Part shown: one piece after another, positions 20,148 through 29,654 of the stretch
Layout of the letters: each line of letters opens with the position of its first letter
Position numbering within the stretch: position 1 is the stretch's first letter
NCBI RefSeq assembly: GCF_030027245.1
Contig: NZ_JASERT010000001.1
Coordinates: 1,666,501-1,730,500 of the forward strand
DNA length: 64,000 bases
Direction of reading: 5' to 3'
Source of the DNA: Asticcacaulis sp. EMRT-3
GTDB taxonomy: Bacteria; Pseudomonadota; Alphaproteobacteria; Caulobacterales; Caulobacteraceae
The notes under the pieces: generated by a model
Told to the model about the DNA's origin: nothing
Database searches by the model: none
The model's input: the letters and a program-made list of their open reading frames with translations, nothing else
Position numbers and translations under genes: made by a program

Positions 20148-21866
20148 TTACGGCGTATCGCGGTAGCGGCAGACATCCTTGCGCATGTCTTGGCGCACTT
20201 TCGGGCCCTTATGGGTAAATTCAAGATAGCGCCCGGCCCTGCCATGATCGGGCCACGCCGCCAGCCCCTCGCCTGCCGGTTCCCCGGTCTTGGCGAACTG
20301 CGTCCAGTAATCGAGAAGCGGCGGCCAGTGCGCATCGTCCATGCCGGGAGGCTGCGGATTCATCACAAAAGCCAGATCCGATGAATGGTGCGGCGGGCCT
20401 TCGCCATGCCCGGAACCAATATCTATGTCGAGCTGATATTCCCAGACCGGTTGGCCCGCCTCGGTCATGCGATCGGCCACCCAGGTGGACGGGCAGCGCA
20501 TCATCAGGTCGGTGGACAGAGCCATCGAGACGGGCCCCAGCAGCGGATCATCTTTCGGCAGCTTTTTGAGCTTCACATCGTAAAACTTCATCATTTTCGG
20601 CGCATGTTTGCCAAATTCACGCACGATGGTGGAATAGACGGCGTCCTGACCGCCATGCAGGCCCAGTTCCTGCGCCACCGTGCCGATGATCAGCGGCACC
20701 TGCGCCGCCTGATGCTGGCGCAAGACATCGGCGGGCGGGCGCGTCAGCACCTTGCCGTCGATCACAGCCTGCAACCAGATGAAGCTGTCATCGTCGATCG
20801 CCACGGGCAACTGGTCGGCGGCGGTCTGTAGCTGGTGCGCGGGCACGGCGCGTAAGGCCGCCAGCGCCGCATCGCTATCGGGCGCGGCACTGGTGTAGAA
20901 TTTCGCCAGATCGACACCCATCGCTTCGTTTTGCGCCAGGGTGCGCACCGGCAGGCCGAACTGCGGCGGGCCGCTTTCCTCGATGGCTCTGGCGAACAGG
21001 CCGCGCGCATCCGGGGCCACCAGCAACAGACCAACATCCTGCGCACCGGCGCTCTGGCCGAAAATCGTCACATTGGCCGGATCGCCGCCGAAGGCCGCAA
21101 TATTGTCGCGCACCCATTGCAGGGCCTTGATCTGGTCCATCAGGGCGTAATTGCCGCTATGGCCATCCTGTTCGCGGCTCAGGGCCGGATGCGACAGGAA
21201 GCCGAACACGCCAAGCCGATATTGCAGCGACACAATGATCACGCCCTTATCGGCAAATCCGGCCATGACCGTGCCTGCGCCACCCCCGGCGCGATTGGCC
21301 CCGCCGTGGATATAGACCATCACCGGCAAGGGGGCGGACGGATGCAGATCGGGCGTGCGGATGTCGAGATAGAGGCAGTCTTCCGAGGATTTGGCGGCCA
21401 TATCGGTCTGCCAGCCATAGTCGTTTTGCAAACAGGCGGGCGCGCTGTCGGTTTCGTGGCGGACACCGCTCCACGGCGCGGGGCTTTGCGGCGCACGCCA
21501 GCGCAAGGGCCCCACTGGCGGGGCGGCAAACGGCACGGCGCGGAAGACGTAGGACTGATCGGGCAGGCGATCCCCGGCCAGTTGACCACCTGTGACATTT
21601 AGCACGGTGTCATAAGCGTGGTATGGCGGATGATCGGCTATGACGGGATCTGGAACAGGCAGGACGGGATCTTGCACAGGAGGTTCGACAGTCGGCGCGT
21701 CTAGCCTTGCCGGGGTTTGTCGCGATGTCCTATGCGCAGACAAAGGCGCGCCCGGAACCACCATATGAAAGCGGCCATGTGTGGTCTGGCCGCCCGCAAA
21801 GGCGAAGGTGGGCAGGACGGCAAGGCCCGCAACCAGGCCAATGGCCAGCCCGCGCAGGCGTCTCAC
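20148..21866 (-). CDS. Secreted type-B carboxylesterase
   Basis: A member of the alpha/beta-hydrolase carboxylesterase family (COesterase) that cleaves carboxylic esters, probably in the periplasm. A signal peptide covers about residues 1-24 (LAIGLVAGLAVLPTFAFA). Family motifs are present: EDCLYLDIRTPD, VMVYIHGGANRAGGG (oxyanion hole), and the nucleophile elbow FGQSAGAQ with the catalytic Ser. The catalytic His is probably in GEGPPHHSSDLAFVM. The GTG start overlaps the stop of the fructokinase gene, so the two are translationally coupled. The substrate is unknown. Confidence 0.93.
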   Translation of the reverse strand: MRRLRGLAIGLVAGLAVLPTFAFAGGQTTHGRFHMVVPGAPLSAHRTSRQTPARLDAPTVEPPVQDPVLPVPDPVIADHPPYHAYDTVLNVTGGQLAGDRLPDQSYVFRAVPFAAPPVGPLRWRAPQSPAPWSGVRHETDSAPACLQNDYGWQTDMAAKSSEDCLYLDIRTPDLHPSAPLPVMVYIHGGANRAGGGAGTVMAGFADKGVIIVSLQYRLGVFGFLSHPALSREQDGHSGNYALMDQIKALQWVRDNIAAFGGDPANVTIFGQSAGAQDVGLLLVAPDARGLFARAIEESGPPQFGLPVRTLAQNEAMGVDLAKFYTSAAPDSDAALAALRAVPAHQLQTAADQLPVAIDDDSFIWLQAVIDGKVLTRPPADVLRQHQAAQVPLIIGTVAQELGLHGGQDAVYSTIVREFGKHAPKMMKFYDVKLKKLPKDDPLLGPVSMALSTDLMMRCPSTWVADRMTEAGQPVWEYQLDIDIGSGHGEGPPHHSSDLAFVMNPQPPGMDDAHWPPLLDYWTQFAKTGEPAGEGLAAWPDHGRAGRYLEFTHKGPKVRQDMRKDVCRYRDTP

Positions 21867-22849
21867 GCCTTCTTCTCATGCTCAGGGGCATGAATCGCTT
21901 CCGCGCCCAGTTTATGGCCCGGATTTTGGCCCTGAGCCCACAGATAGGCTGCGCCGCGCACGCCCGATGAATCACCCCATTTGGCGGGGGCGATTTCGGC
22001 CTGCCAGCTATCGGAGAAAACATAGGGCCTGATCTTGCCGGGCAGGCGATCATAGATTTCCGGCACATTGCTTAAGCCGCCGCCAAAGACGAATATATCG
22101 GGATCAAGCGTATTGACGATGACCGCCATGCCGCGGCCCAGACGGTCGAGCATCCGCTCAAACGCCGCCTCCGCCTCGCCATCGCCCTTGCGCATGGCGT
22201 CGATAATCTCTTCGCCTTTTAATGTGCGCCCGGTAGCGGCGTGGAAATCACGCGCGAAACCGGTGCCCGACACCCACATTTCCAGACAGCCGTGCTGACC
22301 GCACCAGCATTGCGGGCCGGGCACCTCGTCGAGCTTCGGCCACGGCAGGGGAATATGGCCCCATTCGCCTGTGACGCCGTTGGCGCCTTCCACCAGCTTG
22401 TGATCGAGCACAACGCCGCCGCCGCAACCGGTGCCGACGATGATGGCGAACACATTGGCATGAACGCGCGCCACCCCGTCAATCGCTTCGGACAGGGCCA
22501 GGCAGTTGGCGTCATTGGCCAGCCGCACGGGGCGCTTCAGCGCCGCCTCCAGGTCTTCGCGGAAGGTCTTGCCGTTCAGCCAGGTCGAATTGGCGTTGCG
22601 CATTACGCCGGTGCGCGGCGAAACGCTGCCCGGCGCGCCGATACCGATGGTGGCCATATGCCTGGCCAGTTCGGGATGGCTGGACTGGGCTTCCTTTTCC
22701 ACCTCGGCGATCAGGTCGCAAACCGTAGTCAGGGCGTCGGCATAGTTGCCGGGATTGGGCTTGCGCTGCCGTGACAGAAACTTGCCGTCTGAATCGAGAA
22801 CAGCCGCCTCGATCTTGGTTCCACCGAAATCCACGCCAACGTAAAGCAT
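21863..22849 (-). CDS. mak: ROK-family fructokinase
   Basis: The 328-residue protein follows E. coli Mak (YajF) closely: DFGGTKIEAAVLD for ATP, GIGAPGSVSPRTGVMRNANST, the sugar-site run RLANDANCLALSEA, VIVGTGCGGGV, and the ROK zinc motif CWCGQHGCLEMWVSGTGF. It should phosphorylate fructose, or a related hexose, in the cytoplasm. It precedes and overlaps the carboxylesterase gene. Upstream, a strong terminator separates it from the MFS transporter gene, although a hexose transporter and kinase pair makes metabolic sense. Confidence 0.92.
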   Translation of the reverse strand: MLYVGVDFGGTKIEAAVLDSDGKFLSRQRKPNPGNYADALTTVCDLIAEVEKEAQSSHPELARHMATIGIGAPGSVSPRTGVMRNANSTWLNGKTFREDLEAALKRPVRLANDANCLALSEAIDGVARVHANVFAIIVGTGCGGGVVLDHKLVEGANGVTGEWGHIPLPWPKLDEVPGPQCWCGQHGCLEMWVSGTGFARDFHAATGRTLKGEEIIDAMRKGDGEAEAAFERMLDRLGRGMAVIVNTLDPDIFVFGGGLSNVPEIYDRLPGKIRPYVFSDSWQAEIAPAKWGDSSGVRGAAYLWAQGQNPGHKLGAEAIHAPEHEKKA

Positions 22850-22893
22850 TTCTCATCCCGCGGCGACGCGCGCCGTCTGTTGTTCTTATAATG

Positions 22894-22924
22894 AAAAACG
22901 GCTCCCGGCAGGTGCCGGGAGCCG
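22894..22924 (-). terminator. Strong terminator after the MFS transporter
   Basis: On the minus strand CGGCTCCCGGCA pairs with TGCCGGGAGCCG (22900-22924), a near-continuous 12-bp stem, followed by TTTTTC. It starts 12 bases after the transporter stop codon. Confidence 0.92.
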
Positions 22925-22935
22925 CATAGGCAGGT

Positions 22936-24315
22936 TTAGTGCGCCGAAGCGATATCTTCCTCGATGGCGTGAACCGGTGCCTTCTTGGCGGCCAGGGTAA
23001 ACCACAGGACGTAGAGGTAGCAGATCAGCGGCACGACGAAGGCCAGCGAACGGGCCCCGACGGGGAAGTGGGCCAAGAACTGGTCAACGGCCCAGCCATA
23101 GAGCAGCGAGATGAAGCCGCCGCCGCAGATGGCCATGCACATCAGGCCTGACGTGGCCGAAGCCGGAGCCGAAGAACGCTCGAGGGTCAGGGTGAAGATG
23201 GTCGGGAACATGATCGAGTTGAACAGGCCGATCAGAATGGCCGCGATGCCGGGCACAAAGCCCATCGTCAGGGCCGTCTGATAACCGAACACATTGACCG
23301 TGCCGCCCAGCGGCGTGGCCGGCATGTGGAAGGTGAAGATGACGACGAGGCACAGGATCGCCGCGCCGAGCGCCACAATGGTCAGCATGGTGGTGGCCTT
23401 GATGAAGGTCATCAGCCACGAACCGATAAAGCGGCCGAACATGGCCATCAGCATGAAGATCGGCCCGACATAGCCGGCAATCTGCGACGGCACATTGAGG
23501 ATCTGCGGCTGTTCCAGGAAGAAGATCATGCCCGAAATCACGCAGACCTCAGCGCCGACATACAGAAAGATGCCGAGCGAACCGAGATTGGCCCATTTCG
23601 AGCTGAAGGCCTTGAAGGGTGATTCGACGTGCAGGGCCTTCTTCGGCGAATGGGCGGCAATGGTGTTGCGCACCAGAAAGACGGCCAGGGTGAAGACGGC
23701 GAAGACAACGGCGATCTCAAGATAGACATTGGTGACGAAGTGCAGACCCGCATCCTTCATGGCCTGGGTCGGCACGACATCCTTTTCGAACAGCGGGCCT
23801 TTCAGCAGGAAAACAGCGCCGAACGAGCCGCCGATATAGGCGCCCATCGAGTTGAAGGCCTGCGACAGGTTGAGGCGGAAGTGCGAACCCTGCGGCTTGC
23901 CCATCGCGGCGATCAAAGGATTGGCGGCCACCTGAAGAAGGGTGATGCCCGAAGCGGCGACAAACAGGCCAACCAGCACGGTGACGAAGGTGTGCGAATA
24001 GGCGGTAGAGAAAGCGATCAGGCAGCCGGCGATAATGCCGATCAGGCCCAGAATAATTGAATTGGCATAGCCGTACTTGGCCAGATACCAGGCCGACGGG
24101 ATCGACATGACGCCATAGGCGATGAAGAAGGCGAACTGGTTGAGCTGGGCTTCGAGATTGCTCAGATGATAGATAACCATCATCGATTTGACGAGCGGAT
24201 CGACCAGATTGGTGACGAAGGCCCAGATGAAGAAGAGCGCCGTGACGTAGAGGACGGCCAAGATGAGGCCTCCACCACCGGACTTGGCCTGAGGAGCCGT
24301 TGCGGAATCGGACAT
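22936..24315 (-). CDS. Sugar MFS transporter, GluP/FucP type
   Basis: A 459-residue, twelve-helix major facilitator of the fucose/glucose-galactose permease group. Typical features are the FFIWAFVTNLVDPLVKSMM first helix, GLFVAASGITLLQVAANPL and SHFRLNLSQAFNSMGAYIGG, the block that distinguishes FucP/GluP proteins. It should import a hexose by proton symport. It is followed by a terminator and then a fructokinase gene. A LacI-type palindrome lies about 290 bases upstream. The exact sugar cannot be read from the sequence. A second, related transporter lies at 27530. Confidence 0.92.
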   Translation of the reverse strand: MSDSATAPQAKSGGGGLILAVLYVTALFFIWAFVTNLVDPLVKSMMVIYHLSNLEAQLNQFAFFIAYGVMSIPSAWYLAKYGYANSIILGLIGIIAGCLIAFSTAYSHTFVTVLVGLFVAASGITLLQVAANPLIAAMGKPQGSHFRLNLSQAFNSMGAYIGGSFGAVFLLKGPLFEKDVVPTQAMKDAGLHFVTNVYLEIAVVFAVFTLAVFLVRNTIAAHSPKKALHVESPFKAFSSKWANLGSLGIFLYVGAEVCVISGMIFFLEQPQILNVPSQIAGYVGPIFMLMAMFGRFIGSWLMTFIKATTMLTIVALGAAILCLVVIFTFHMPATPLGGTVNVFGYQTALTMGFVPGIAAILIGLFNSIMFPTIFTLTLERSSAPASATSGLMCMAICGGGFISLLYGWAVDQFLAHFPVGARSLAFVVPLICYLYVLWFTLAAKKAPVHAIEEDIASAH

Positions 24316-24785
24316 ATTACCTGCCTGTGTGTACTGTTATGGGCGAAAGGGTGCGCTACCTAGCCTTCGCCAATTAAATAAATCAAATTGCAAAAAGCGT
24401 GTTTCGACACATCCTGCAAGCCCAAAAGCCTGACTACCCGCCGAAATCGCGCCTGTGCGCGCTTTTTCTGTAACCCGGAATAAATAGTCCGACAAGAGAT
24501 ACCACCCGCCACGAGAGCCCCTGACGGGAATATAGGGGCCCGATGCGATTTTAAGCGCCCATTAAGAGCCGGACAGGCAGAATGGCCATGTCTCGCGGAC
24601 AATATTCGACAGCGCTGTCATCGTTTGCGGCGCAACGTAAAATTCACTTGACCATGATGGAGAATAGAGGCTTTGTCGCACGCGAAAACGCCCGCCTTAG
24701 CTATAAAACGGGTGTGCCCGACAATCCTCATCGCCAGTCTCAAAACTAAGCTTTTGAATTGTCACATAAACTGTGAGTCTAGATT
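24316..24785. other. Divergent promoter region of the MFS transporter and pyk
   Basis: This 470-base gap separates two divergent genes. It holds a LacI-type palindrome at 24608, a TTGACC at 24648 without a convincing partner, and GCTATAAA at 24700-24707, which resembles a Caulobacter -10 element but lacks a well-spaced -35. A minus-strand reading frame (24360-24602) shows no protein features and is not called. Confidence 0.5.
24608..24619. promoter_or_regulatory. LacI-type palindromic operator candidate
   Basis: GACAGCGCTGTC is a perfect 12-bp palindrome with the central CG typical of LacI-family operators; TGACAGCGCTGTC is present on the minus strand. It lies between the divergent sugar transporter and pyk. 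The same core occurs again at 56051. The cognate regulator is not in the window. Confidence 0.5.
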
Positions 24786-26246
24786 TTGAAAATTCTTCGC
24801 CGCCGCAAAACCAAGATCGTCGCCACCTTAGGCCCCGCCAGTTCCAATGCCGAGATGCTGGCCCAGCTTCATCAGGCCGGTGCCGATGTGTTCCGGCTGA
24901 ATTTTTCGCATGGCAGCCATGAGGATCATGGCCGCAATATCGAACTGATCCGCGCGCTCGAAGCCAAGACCAAACATCCGATCGGCATTCTGGCCGATGT
25001 GCAGGGGCCTAAATTGCGCGTCGGCCGGTTTATGGGCGGCGCCGTGGTGCTGACCAATGGCCAGCCCTTCCGCCTCGACCTCAACCCGACGCCTGGTGAT
25101 TCGCGCCGCGCCAATCTGCCCCACCCCGAAATCATCAAGGCCGCCCAGATCGGTTCGAACCTGCTGCTCGACGATGGCAAGCTGAAGCTGCGCGTGACGC
25201 ATGTGCGCGAAGATCATCTCGAAACCATCGTCGTCAATGGCGGCCGCCTGTCCGACCGCAAGGGCGTCAATGTGCCCGACGTGGTGCTGCCCATCCCAGC
25301 CCTGACCGAAAAAGACCGCGCTGATATGGAATTCGCGCTCGAAAATGGCGTTGAATATATCGGCCTGTCCTTCGTGCAGCGTGCGGAAGACGTGATTGAG
25401 GCGCGTGAACTGATCCGTGGCCGCGCCTGGGTGCTGTCGAAGCTCGAAAAGCCGCAGGCGCTCGATAATCTTGACGAAATCATCCGTCTGTCTGATGCCG
25501 TCATGGTGGCGCGCGGCGATCTCGGCGTCGAACTGCCGCCCGAAGAGGTGCCGCTGGCGCAAAAGCGCATCGTCAATGCCGCCCGCCTGATGGGCAAGCC
25601 GGTCATTGTGGCCACCCAGATGCTCGAATCGATGATTTCGGCCCCTACCCCCACCCGCGCCGAAGCTTCGGACGTGGCCACCGCCGTATTCGATGGTGCC
25701 GATGCGGTCATGCTGTCGGCTGAAACCGCCGCCGGTCAGTTCCCCGTCGAGGCCGTCACCATCATGGATCGCATCGTCGCCCGCGTCGAGCAGGATGACG
25801 GCTGGCGCGGCCTGACCGACCGCCGCCGTCCTGAGCCGGAAAAATCGACCTCCGGCGCCATCGCCGCCGCCGCCTCTCAGGTGGCGCAAACCATCGGCGC
25901 CGTGGCCATTGCCGCCCTGACCAATTCGGCCAATACGGCGTTGCGCGTGGCGCGCGAACGCCCGACCGCGCCGATTCTGGGCGTCACGCCCAATATCGAA
26001 ACCGCCCGCCGTCTGGCCCTGACCTGGGGTGTGCATCCGGTGATCGCGCCGGTCACCCATTCGATGACCGAAACCGTCGCCGTCGTCACCAAGCTGGCGC
26101 GCGCGGAAGGCATTGCCGAGCCGGGTCAGGATCTGGTCATCGTGGCCGGTATGCCGTTCGGCAAGTCGGGCTCGACCAACTCCCTGCGTGTGGCGCGTGT
26201 ATCGCGCAGCAATGCCGAGGAAGCCGAATTCGTGGACGACAAATAG
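24786..26246 (+). CDS. pyk: Pyruvate kinase
   Basis: Pyruvate kinase makes pyruvate and ATP from phosphoenolpyruvate and ADP. The sequence shows the N-terminal RRRKTKIVATLGPASS, the Lys/Mg region SKLEKPQALDNLDEI, VMVARGDLGVELPPEEV, VIVATQMLESMI and DGADAVMLSAETAAG, then the C-terminal effector domain. The start appears to be TTG at 24786: an in-frame stop is only two codons upstream, no ATG is available before the conserved N-terminus, and the start places KILRRRKTK correctly. At 486 residues it is full length. A 15-bp inverted repeat follows the stop. Confidence 0.97.
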   Translation: MKILRRRKTKIVATLGPASSNAEMLAQLHQAGADVFRLNFSHGSHEDHGRNIELIRALEAKTKHPIGILADVQGPKLRVGRFMGGAVVLTNGQPFRLDLNPTPGDSRRANLPHPEIIKAAQIGSNLLLDDGKLKLRVTHVREDHLETIVVNGGRLSDRKGVNVPDVVLPIPALTEKDRADMEFALENGVEYIGLSFVQRAEDVIEARELIRGRAWVLSKLEKPQALDNLDEIIRLSDAVMVARGDLGVELPPEEVPLAQKRIVNAARLMGKPVIVATQMLESMISAPTPTRAEASDVATAVFDGADAVMLSAETAAGQFPVEAVTIMDRIVARVEQDDGWRGLTDRRRPEPEKSTSGAIAAAASQVAQTIGAVAIAALTNSANTALRVARERPTAPILGVTPNIETARRLALTWGVHPVIAPVTHSMTETVAVVTKLARAEGIAEPGQDLVIVAGMPFGKSGSTNSLRVARVSRSNAEEAEFVDDK

Positions 26247-26265
26247 GCTTGTCTGACCGTTGACG

Positions 26266-26303
26266 ACAAGACAGGCTCCGTATTCTGGCGGAGCCTGTCT
26301 TGT
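26266..26303. terminator. 15-bp inverted repeat between convergent genes
   Basis: ACAAGACAGGCTCCG and its exact complement are separated by eight bases. It sits between the stops of pyk (26246) and the dehydrogenase gene (26311), so it probably ends transcription from both sides, though there is no U-tract. Confidence 0.65.
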
Positions 26304-26310
26304 ATGTGCC

Positions 26311-27249
26311 CTATTCGATATATGCCGGCGCGTCGATACGCTGGCCCACCAGCATGGCGTCGGCCACGATGCGCAAGGGTGAGAAGTCGGCGTCGCTTTT
26401 TCCCGCACGGACAAGATCGTGGAAGTGCTGATAAAGCCCCGGATATTCGGCCTCTTTTTCTTTGATCACCACCCGACCGTCGATCTCCATTTCGGTGCCG
26501 CCCATCGAAAGCGTCAGGCGCTCGCCCGCCGCTGATTCAACGAAGATGCTCCAGGTCTGGATGCCGGTTTGCAGGAAGTCGTATTCGGCGCGGATCGGCA
26601 GACCGGCCTCGGTGGTCATGTCCATCTCGACCTGAATCGGCGCGGCGCAATTGACCGGCACATGCAGGTCGGCTTTTTTGACCAGCACCGTGTCGGGCAG
26701 GATGCGCGTCAGGATCGACAGGGAATTGATGCCAGGATCGAACACCCCCATGCCGCCCGCCTCGAAAATCCAGGTCTGGCCGGGGTGCCACTGACGGACA
26801 TTTTCCTTCCAGTGGATGGTGATGTTTTTGATGGCACGCTCGACGATCCATGCGCGCGTGGCTTCCACCGCAGGCGCAAAACGCGAATGCCAGCTCGCCA
26901 GCAGCGACACGCCTTTTTGCGCCGCCATCACCTTGATCGCCTCAGCCTCGCCCAGTGTGGCGGCGGGCGGCTTTTCCAGAAAGACATGGCGGCCCATCCC
27001 GATCACCTGTTTGGCGATGGCGTGCCTGATCTGCGGCGGGGTGCAGATGGCGATGGCCTCGATTTCGGGATGCGCCGCCATCATGGCACCGAGATCGGGA
27101 TAGGCCACAACGCCTTCGGGGCGGGCGTGCGGCGAACAGCCAGCCACCAGTTCGAGCCCCGGATTGGCGTGTATCGAGGGGATATGCTGATCCACAGCGA
27201 TCTTGCCAAGGCCGATCAGGCCGATTTTCAGCGGGGCGGTGGATCCCAT
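26311..27249 (-). CDS. Gfo/Idh/MocA sugar 1-dehydrogenase
   Basis: An NAD(P)-dependent oxidoreductase of 312 residues. Rossmann motif LIGLGKIAVDQHIPSI is at about residues 11-26, the catalytic EKPPA motif at about 94-98, and WKENVRQWHPGQTWIFEAGG followed by GVFDPGINSLSILTRILP closely resembles the L-arabinose/D-galactose 1-dehydrogenase of Azospirillum as I remember it. It would oxidise an aldose to its lactone. It is divergent from a transporter-lactonase-dehydratase operon, so it probably provides the first step of that pathway. D-galactose, L-arabinose or a fucose are all possible substrates. Confidence 0.85.
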   Translation of the reverse strand: MGSTAPLKIGLIGLGKIAVDQHIPSIHANPGLELVAGCSPHARPEGVVAYPDLGAMMAAHPEIEAIAICTPPQIRHAIAKQVIGMGRHVFLEKPPAATLGEAEAIKVMAAQKGVSLLASWHSRFAPAVEATRAWIVERAIKNITIHWKENVRQWHPGQTWIFEAGGMGVFDPGINSLSILTRILPDTVLVKKADLHVPVNCAAPIQVEMDMTTEAGLPIRAEYDFLQTGIQTWSIFVESAAGERLTLSMGGTEMEIDGRVVIKEKEAEYPGLYQHFHDLVRAGKSDADFSPLRIVADAMLVGQRIDAPAYIE

Positions 27250-27297
27250 AGTGCGCTTCCTTTGGTGAGTTTCGGGAGTTGGTGTTTCGGGACTTAT

Positions 27298-27473
27298 AAA
27301 TTATAATATAATTTGATCAAGGCTGTCGGGTGAGATCATCTTCACATCGCGCAGATAGGAAAACTTGTCCATGCGGCTGCTTTTTTTGCTACACCTTCTT
27401 TTGTCAGACTATTGCCAGAGCCTGCGGCGGAGTGCAATCTCTCGTTAAATTTCATATTTGACCAATTTGTTCA
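27298..27473. promoter_or_regulatory. Palindromes in the divergent promoter of the sugar cluster
   Basis: The 280-base gap between the divergent dehydrogenase and transporter genes contains AAATTAT-N3-ATAATTT, a perfect inverted repeat at 27298-27314, and TGACCAATTTGTTCA at 27459-27473, a palindrome with one mismatched pair about 57 bases before the transporter start. Either could be bound by the IclR-type regulator encoded in the operon. This is inferred from position only. Confidence 0.4.
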
Positions 27474-27529
27474 TATGTGATCAGAATGTAACCGACACGG
27501 CAACAGACCGTTCCAATAAGGGGCAGGAA

Positions 27530-28813
27530 ATGACGACCGACGAAACGGCACCCAAGGGCTTCAAAGCCTTCTGGCCAGTGATTTTGATCACCGCCCTGTT
27601 CTTCTTCTGGGGCGTGGCCAATAATCTCAACGACATTCTGATCCCGCAGTTCAAGAAGGCGTTCGACCTCAGCAATCTGCAATCGTCGCTGGTGCAGTCG
27701 GCCTTCTATATGGGCTATTTCCTGTTCGCCCTGCCCGCAGGGTTTCTGATGCGCCGTTTCGGCTACAAGGCCGCCGTGCTGACCGGGCTTTGCCTGTATG
27801 CGCTGGGGGCCCTGCTGTTCTGGCCAGCCGCCGAAGTGCGGCAATATCCGTTTTTCCTCGGTGCCTTATTCGTCATCGCTTCGGGTCTGGCCTTTCTGGA
27901 AACCTCGGCCAATCCGCTGATGACCGTGCTCGGTTCGGAAAAGGGCGCGGCCTTCCGGCTCAATCTGGCGCAGGCCTTCAATCCGCTGGGCTCGCTGGCC
28001 GGTATCTGGATCGGCAAGACCTTCATCCTGTCGGGCATCGAAAAAATGAGTTCAACCGCCGATTATGTCCGTGAAGCGAAGGCCGTGCAGATACCCTATC
28101 TGGTCATTGGTCTGGCCGTTCTGGTCTGGGCCGGGCTGGTGGCGCTCAACCGCTTTCCGAAGGCGGCCACGGATGACGATTCAAAGGGGGCTATCCACGA
28201 TCACGATGAGGCGCAGTTGTCACCCTGGCAGGCGGTCAGTGGCCTGTTCAAATACCGCCACTTCCTGCTCGGCGTGGCGGCGCAGTTCTTCTATGTCGGG
28301 GCGCAGGTCGGCATCTGGAGCTATGTGATCAAATACGGCCAGTCCGAACTGCACATGATCGATAAGACCGCCGCCAACTATCTGACCTATGCCCTGACCG
28401 CCTTTTTGATCGGACGCTTCGCGGGCACCGCCCTGATGAGCGTCATCAATCCGGCGCGCCTTTTGACCGGCTTTGCCGTCATCAATATCGGTCTGGCCGC
28501 CGTGGCGGTGTTTGTCGGTGGCCAAACCGGCCTGTGGGCGCTGGTGGCCGCCAGCTTCTTCATGTCGATCATGTACCCGACCATTTTCGCCACCGCCGTG
28601 CGCGGCCTGGGCCCCCTGACGAAAACCGGCTCGTCCCTGCTGGTCATGGCCATTGTCGGCGGCTTCATCCTGACCAATCTGATGGGCTATATTCTCGATC
28701 ACGGCAGCGCGCGTCTGGCCATTATCGTGCCTCTGGCCTGCTTTGGCGTGGTGGCCCTGTACGGCCTGACGACACCAAAACTGGCCGGAAAACCGGAGAT
28801 GGTCGCGGCATGA
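27530..28813 (+). CDS. Sugar MFS transporter, FucP type
   Basis: A 427-residue, twelve-helix permease of the FucP/GluP group, with FFFWGVANNLNDILIPQFKK in the first helix and FRLNLAQAFNPLGSLAGI, the two most typical family blocks. It starts at the ATG at 27530 with CAGGAA upstream. Its stop overlaps the next start (ATGA), so it is coupled to the lactonase gene. It should import the sugar oxidised by the cluster, an aldose such as fucose, galactose or arabinose. It is a paralogue of the transporter at 22936. Confidence 0.92.
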   Translation: MTTDETAPKGFKAFWPVILITALFFFWGVANNLNDILIPQFKKAFDLSNLQSSLVQSAFYMGYFLFALPAGFLMRRFGYKAAVLTGLCLYALGALLFWPAAEVRQYPFFLGALFVIASGLAFLETSANPLMTVLGSEKGAAFRLNLAQAFNPLGSLAGIWIGKTFILSGIEKMSSTADYVREAKAVQIPYLVIGLAVLVWAGLVALNRFPKAATDDDSKGAIHDHDEAQLSPWQAVSGLFKYRHFLLGVAAQFFYVGAQVGIWSYVIKYGQSELHMIDKTAANYLTYALTAFLIGRFAGTALMSVINPARLLTGFAVINIGLAAVAVFVGGQTGLWALVAASFFMSIMYPTIFATAVRGLGPLTKTGSSLLVMAIVGGFILTNLMGYILDHGSARLAIIVPLACFGVVALYGLTTPKLAGKPEMVAA

Positions 28814-29640
28814 TCGACGCCCACCACCACCTCTGGCAGATCGGACGCAACGGCCATGACTGGCCGGGCCCCGACCTGCCTGACATCTATCGTGACTTTC
28901 TGGCTGAGGATTACGCCTCCGCAGCCTCTGATGTTGAGGGCACGGTGCTGGTGCAGTCGCAGGCCTCGGAGGTCGATACGCTGTGGCTGCTGCAACAGGC
29001 CGCCGCCATGCCTGTGGTGCGCGCCGTCGTCGGCTGGACCGACATGGCCGCACCCGATGCGGCTGAGCGAATCGCATGGCTGGCGGCCCAGCCCAAATTA
29101 CGCGGCCTGCGCCCCATGTTGCAGGGATTGTTCGAAGACGACTGGATTCTGCGCCCTGAGCTGGAACCGGCGCTCGACGCCATGCTGGCCCACGGCCTGA
29201 CCTTCGACGCTTTGGTGTTCACGCGCCATCTGCCGCCTATTGCCGAACTGGCGCGGCGCTGGCCCAGGCTGAAGATCGTCATCGACCACGGCGCCAAACC
29301 GCCCATTGCCCGCGCCCAAAGCCATCCGGCTGAGGTCGCCCGCTGGCGCGAGGAGATCGACGCCGTAGCCGCCCTGGCCAATATCGCCTGCAAACTGTCC
29401 GGCCTGATCACTGAGGCCGCGCCCGGTGCGCCGTTCGAGGCCGTGCGTCCGTTCGCCGATCATCTGCTCGATGCTTTCGGGCCGATGCGCCTGATGTGGG
29501 GTTCTGACTGGCCGGTGCTCAATTTACGCGCAAGCTGGCAGGCATGGCGGCACTGGACGCATGACTGGCTCTCCGATAAGCCAGACGCGACACGCACCGC
29601 CATCTTCAGGGGTGCCGCCCGCCAATTTTACGCCCTTTGA
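28810..29640 (+). CDS. Amidohydrolase-2 family sugar lactonase (fuconolactonase-like)
   Basis: A TIM-barrel amidohydrolase of 276 residues starting MIDAHHHLWQIGRNGHDWPG, with the metal-binding HHH, VLVQSQASEVDTLWLL, the IVIDHGAKPP strand and a final MWGSDWPV. These features match L-fuconolactonase and L-rhamnonolactonase proteins. It would open the lactone made by the sugar dehydrogenase. The ATG overlaps the transporter stop by four bases, which sets the start; the open frame extends 92 codons upstream but only as an overlap with the transporter gene. Confidence 0.9.
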   Translation: MIDAHHHLWQIGRNGHDWPGPDLPDIYRDFLAEDYASAASDVEGTVLVQSQASEVDTLWLLQQAAAMPVVRAVVGWTDMAAPDAAERIAWLAAQPKLRGLRPMLQGLFEDDWILRPELEPALDAMLAHGLTFDALVFTRHLPPIAELARRWPRLKIVIDHGAKPPIARAQSHPAEVARWREEIDAVAALANIACKLSGLITEAAPGAPFEAVRPFADHLLDAFGPMRLMWGSDWPVLNLRASWQAWRHWTHDWLSDKPDATRTAIFRGAARQFYAL

Positions 29641-29654
29641 CCGGATATCCTCCC

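Noticed and set aside
24360..24602. 80-codon minus-strand reading frame before the MFS gene
   Set aside because: No ribosome binding site or protein features; it lies in a promoter gap with palindromes.
24828..26414. 528-codon frame opposite pyruvate kinase
   Set aside because: Antisense shadow of a highly conserved gene; composition is typical of reverse-complement reading.
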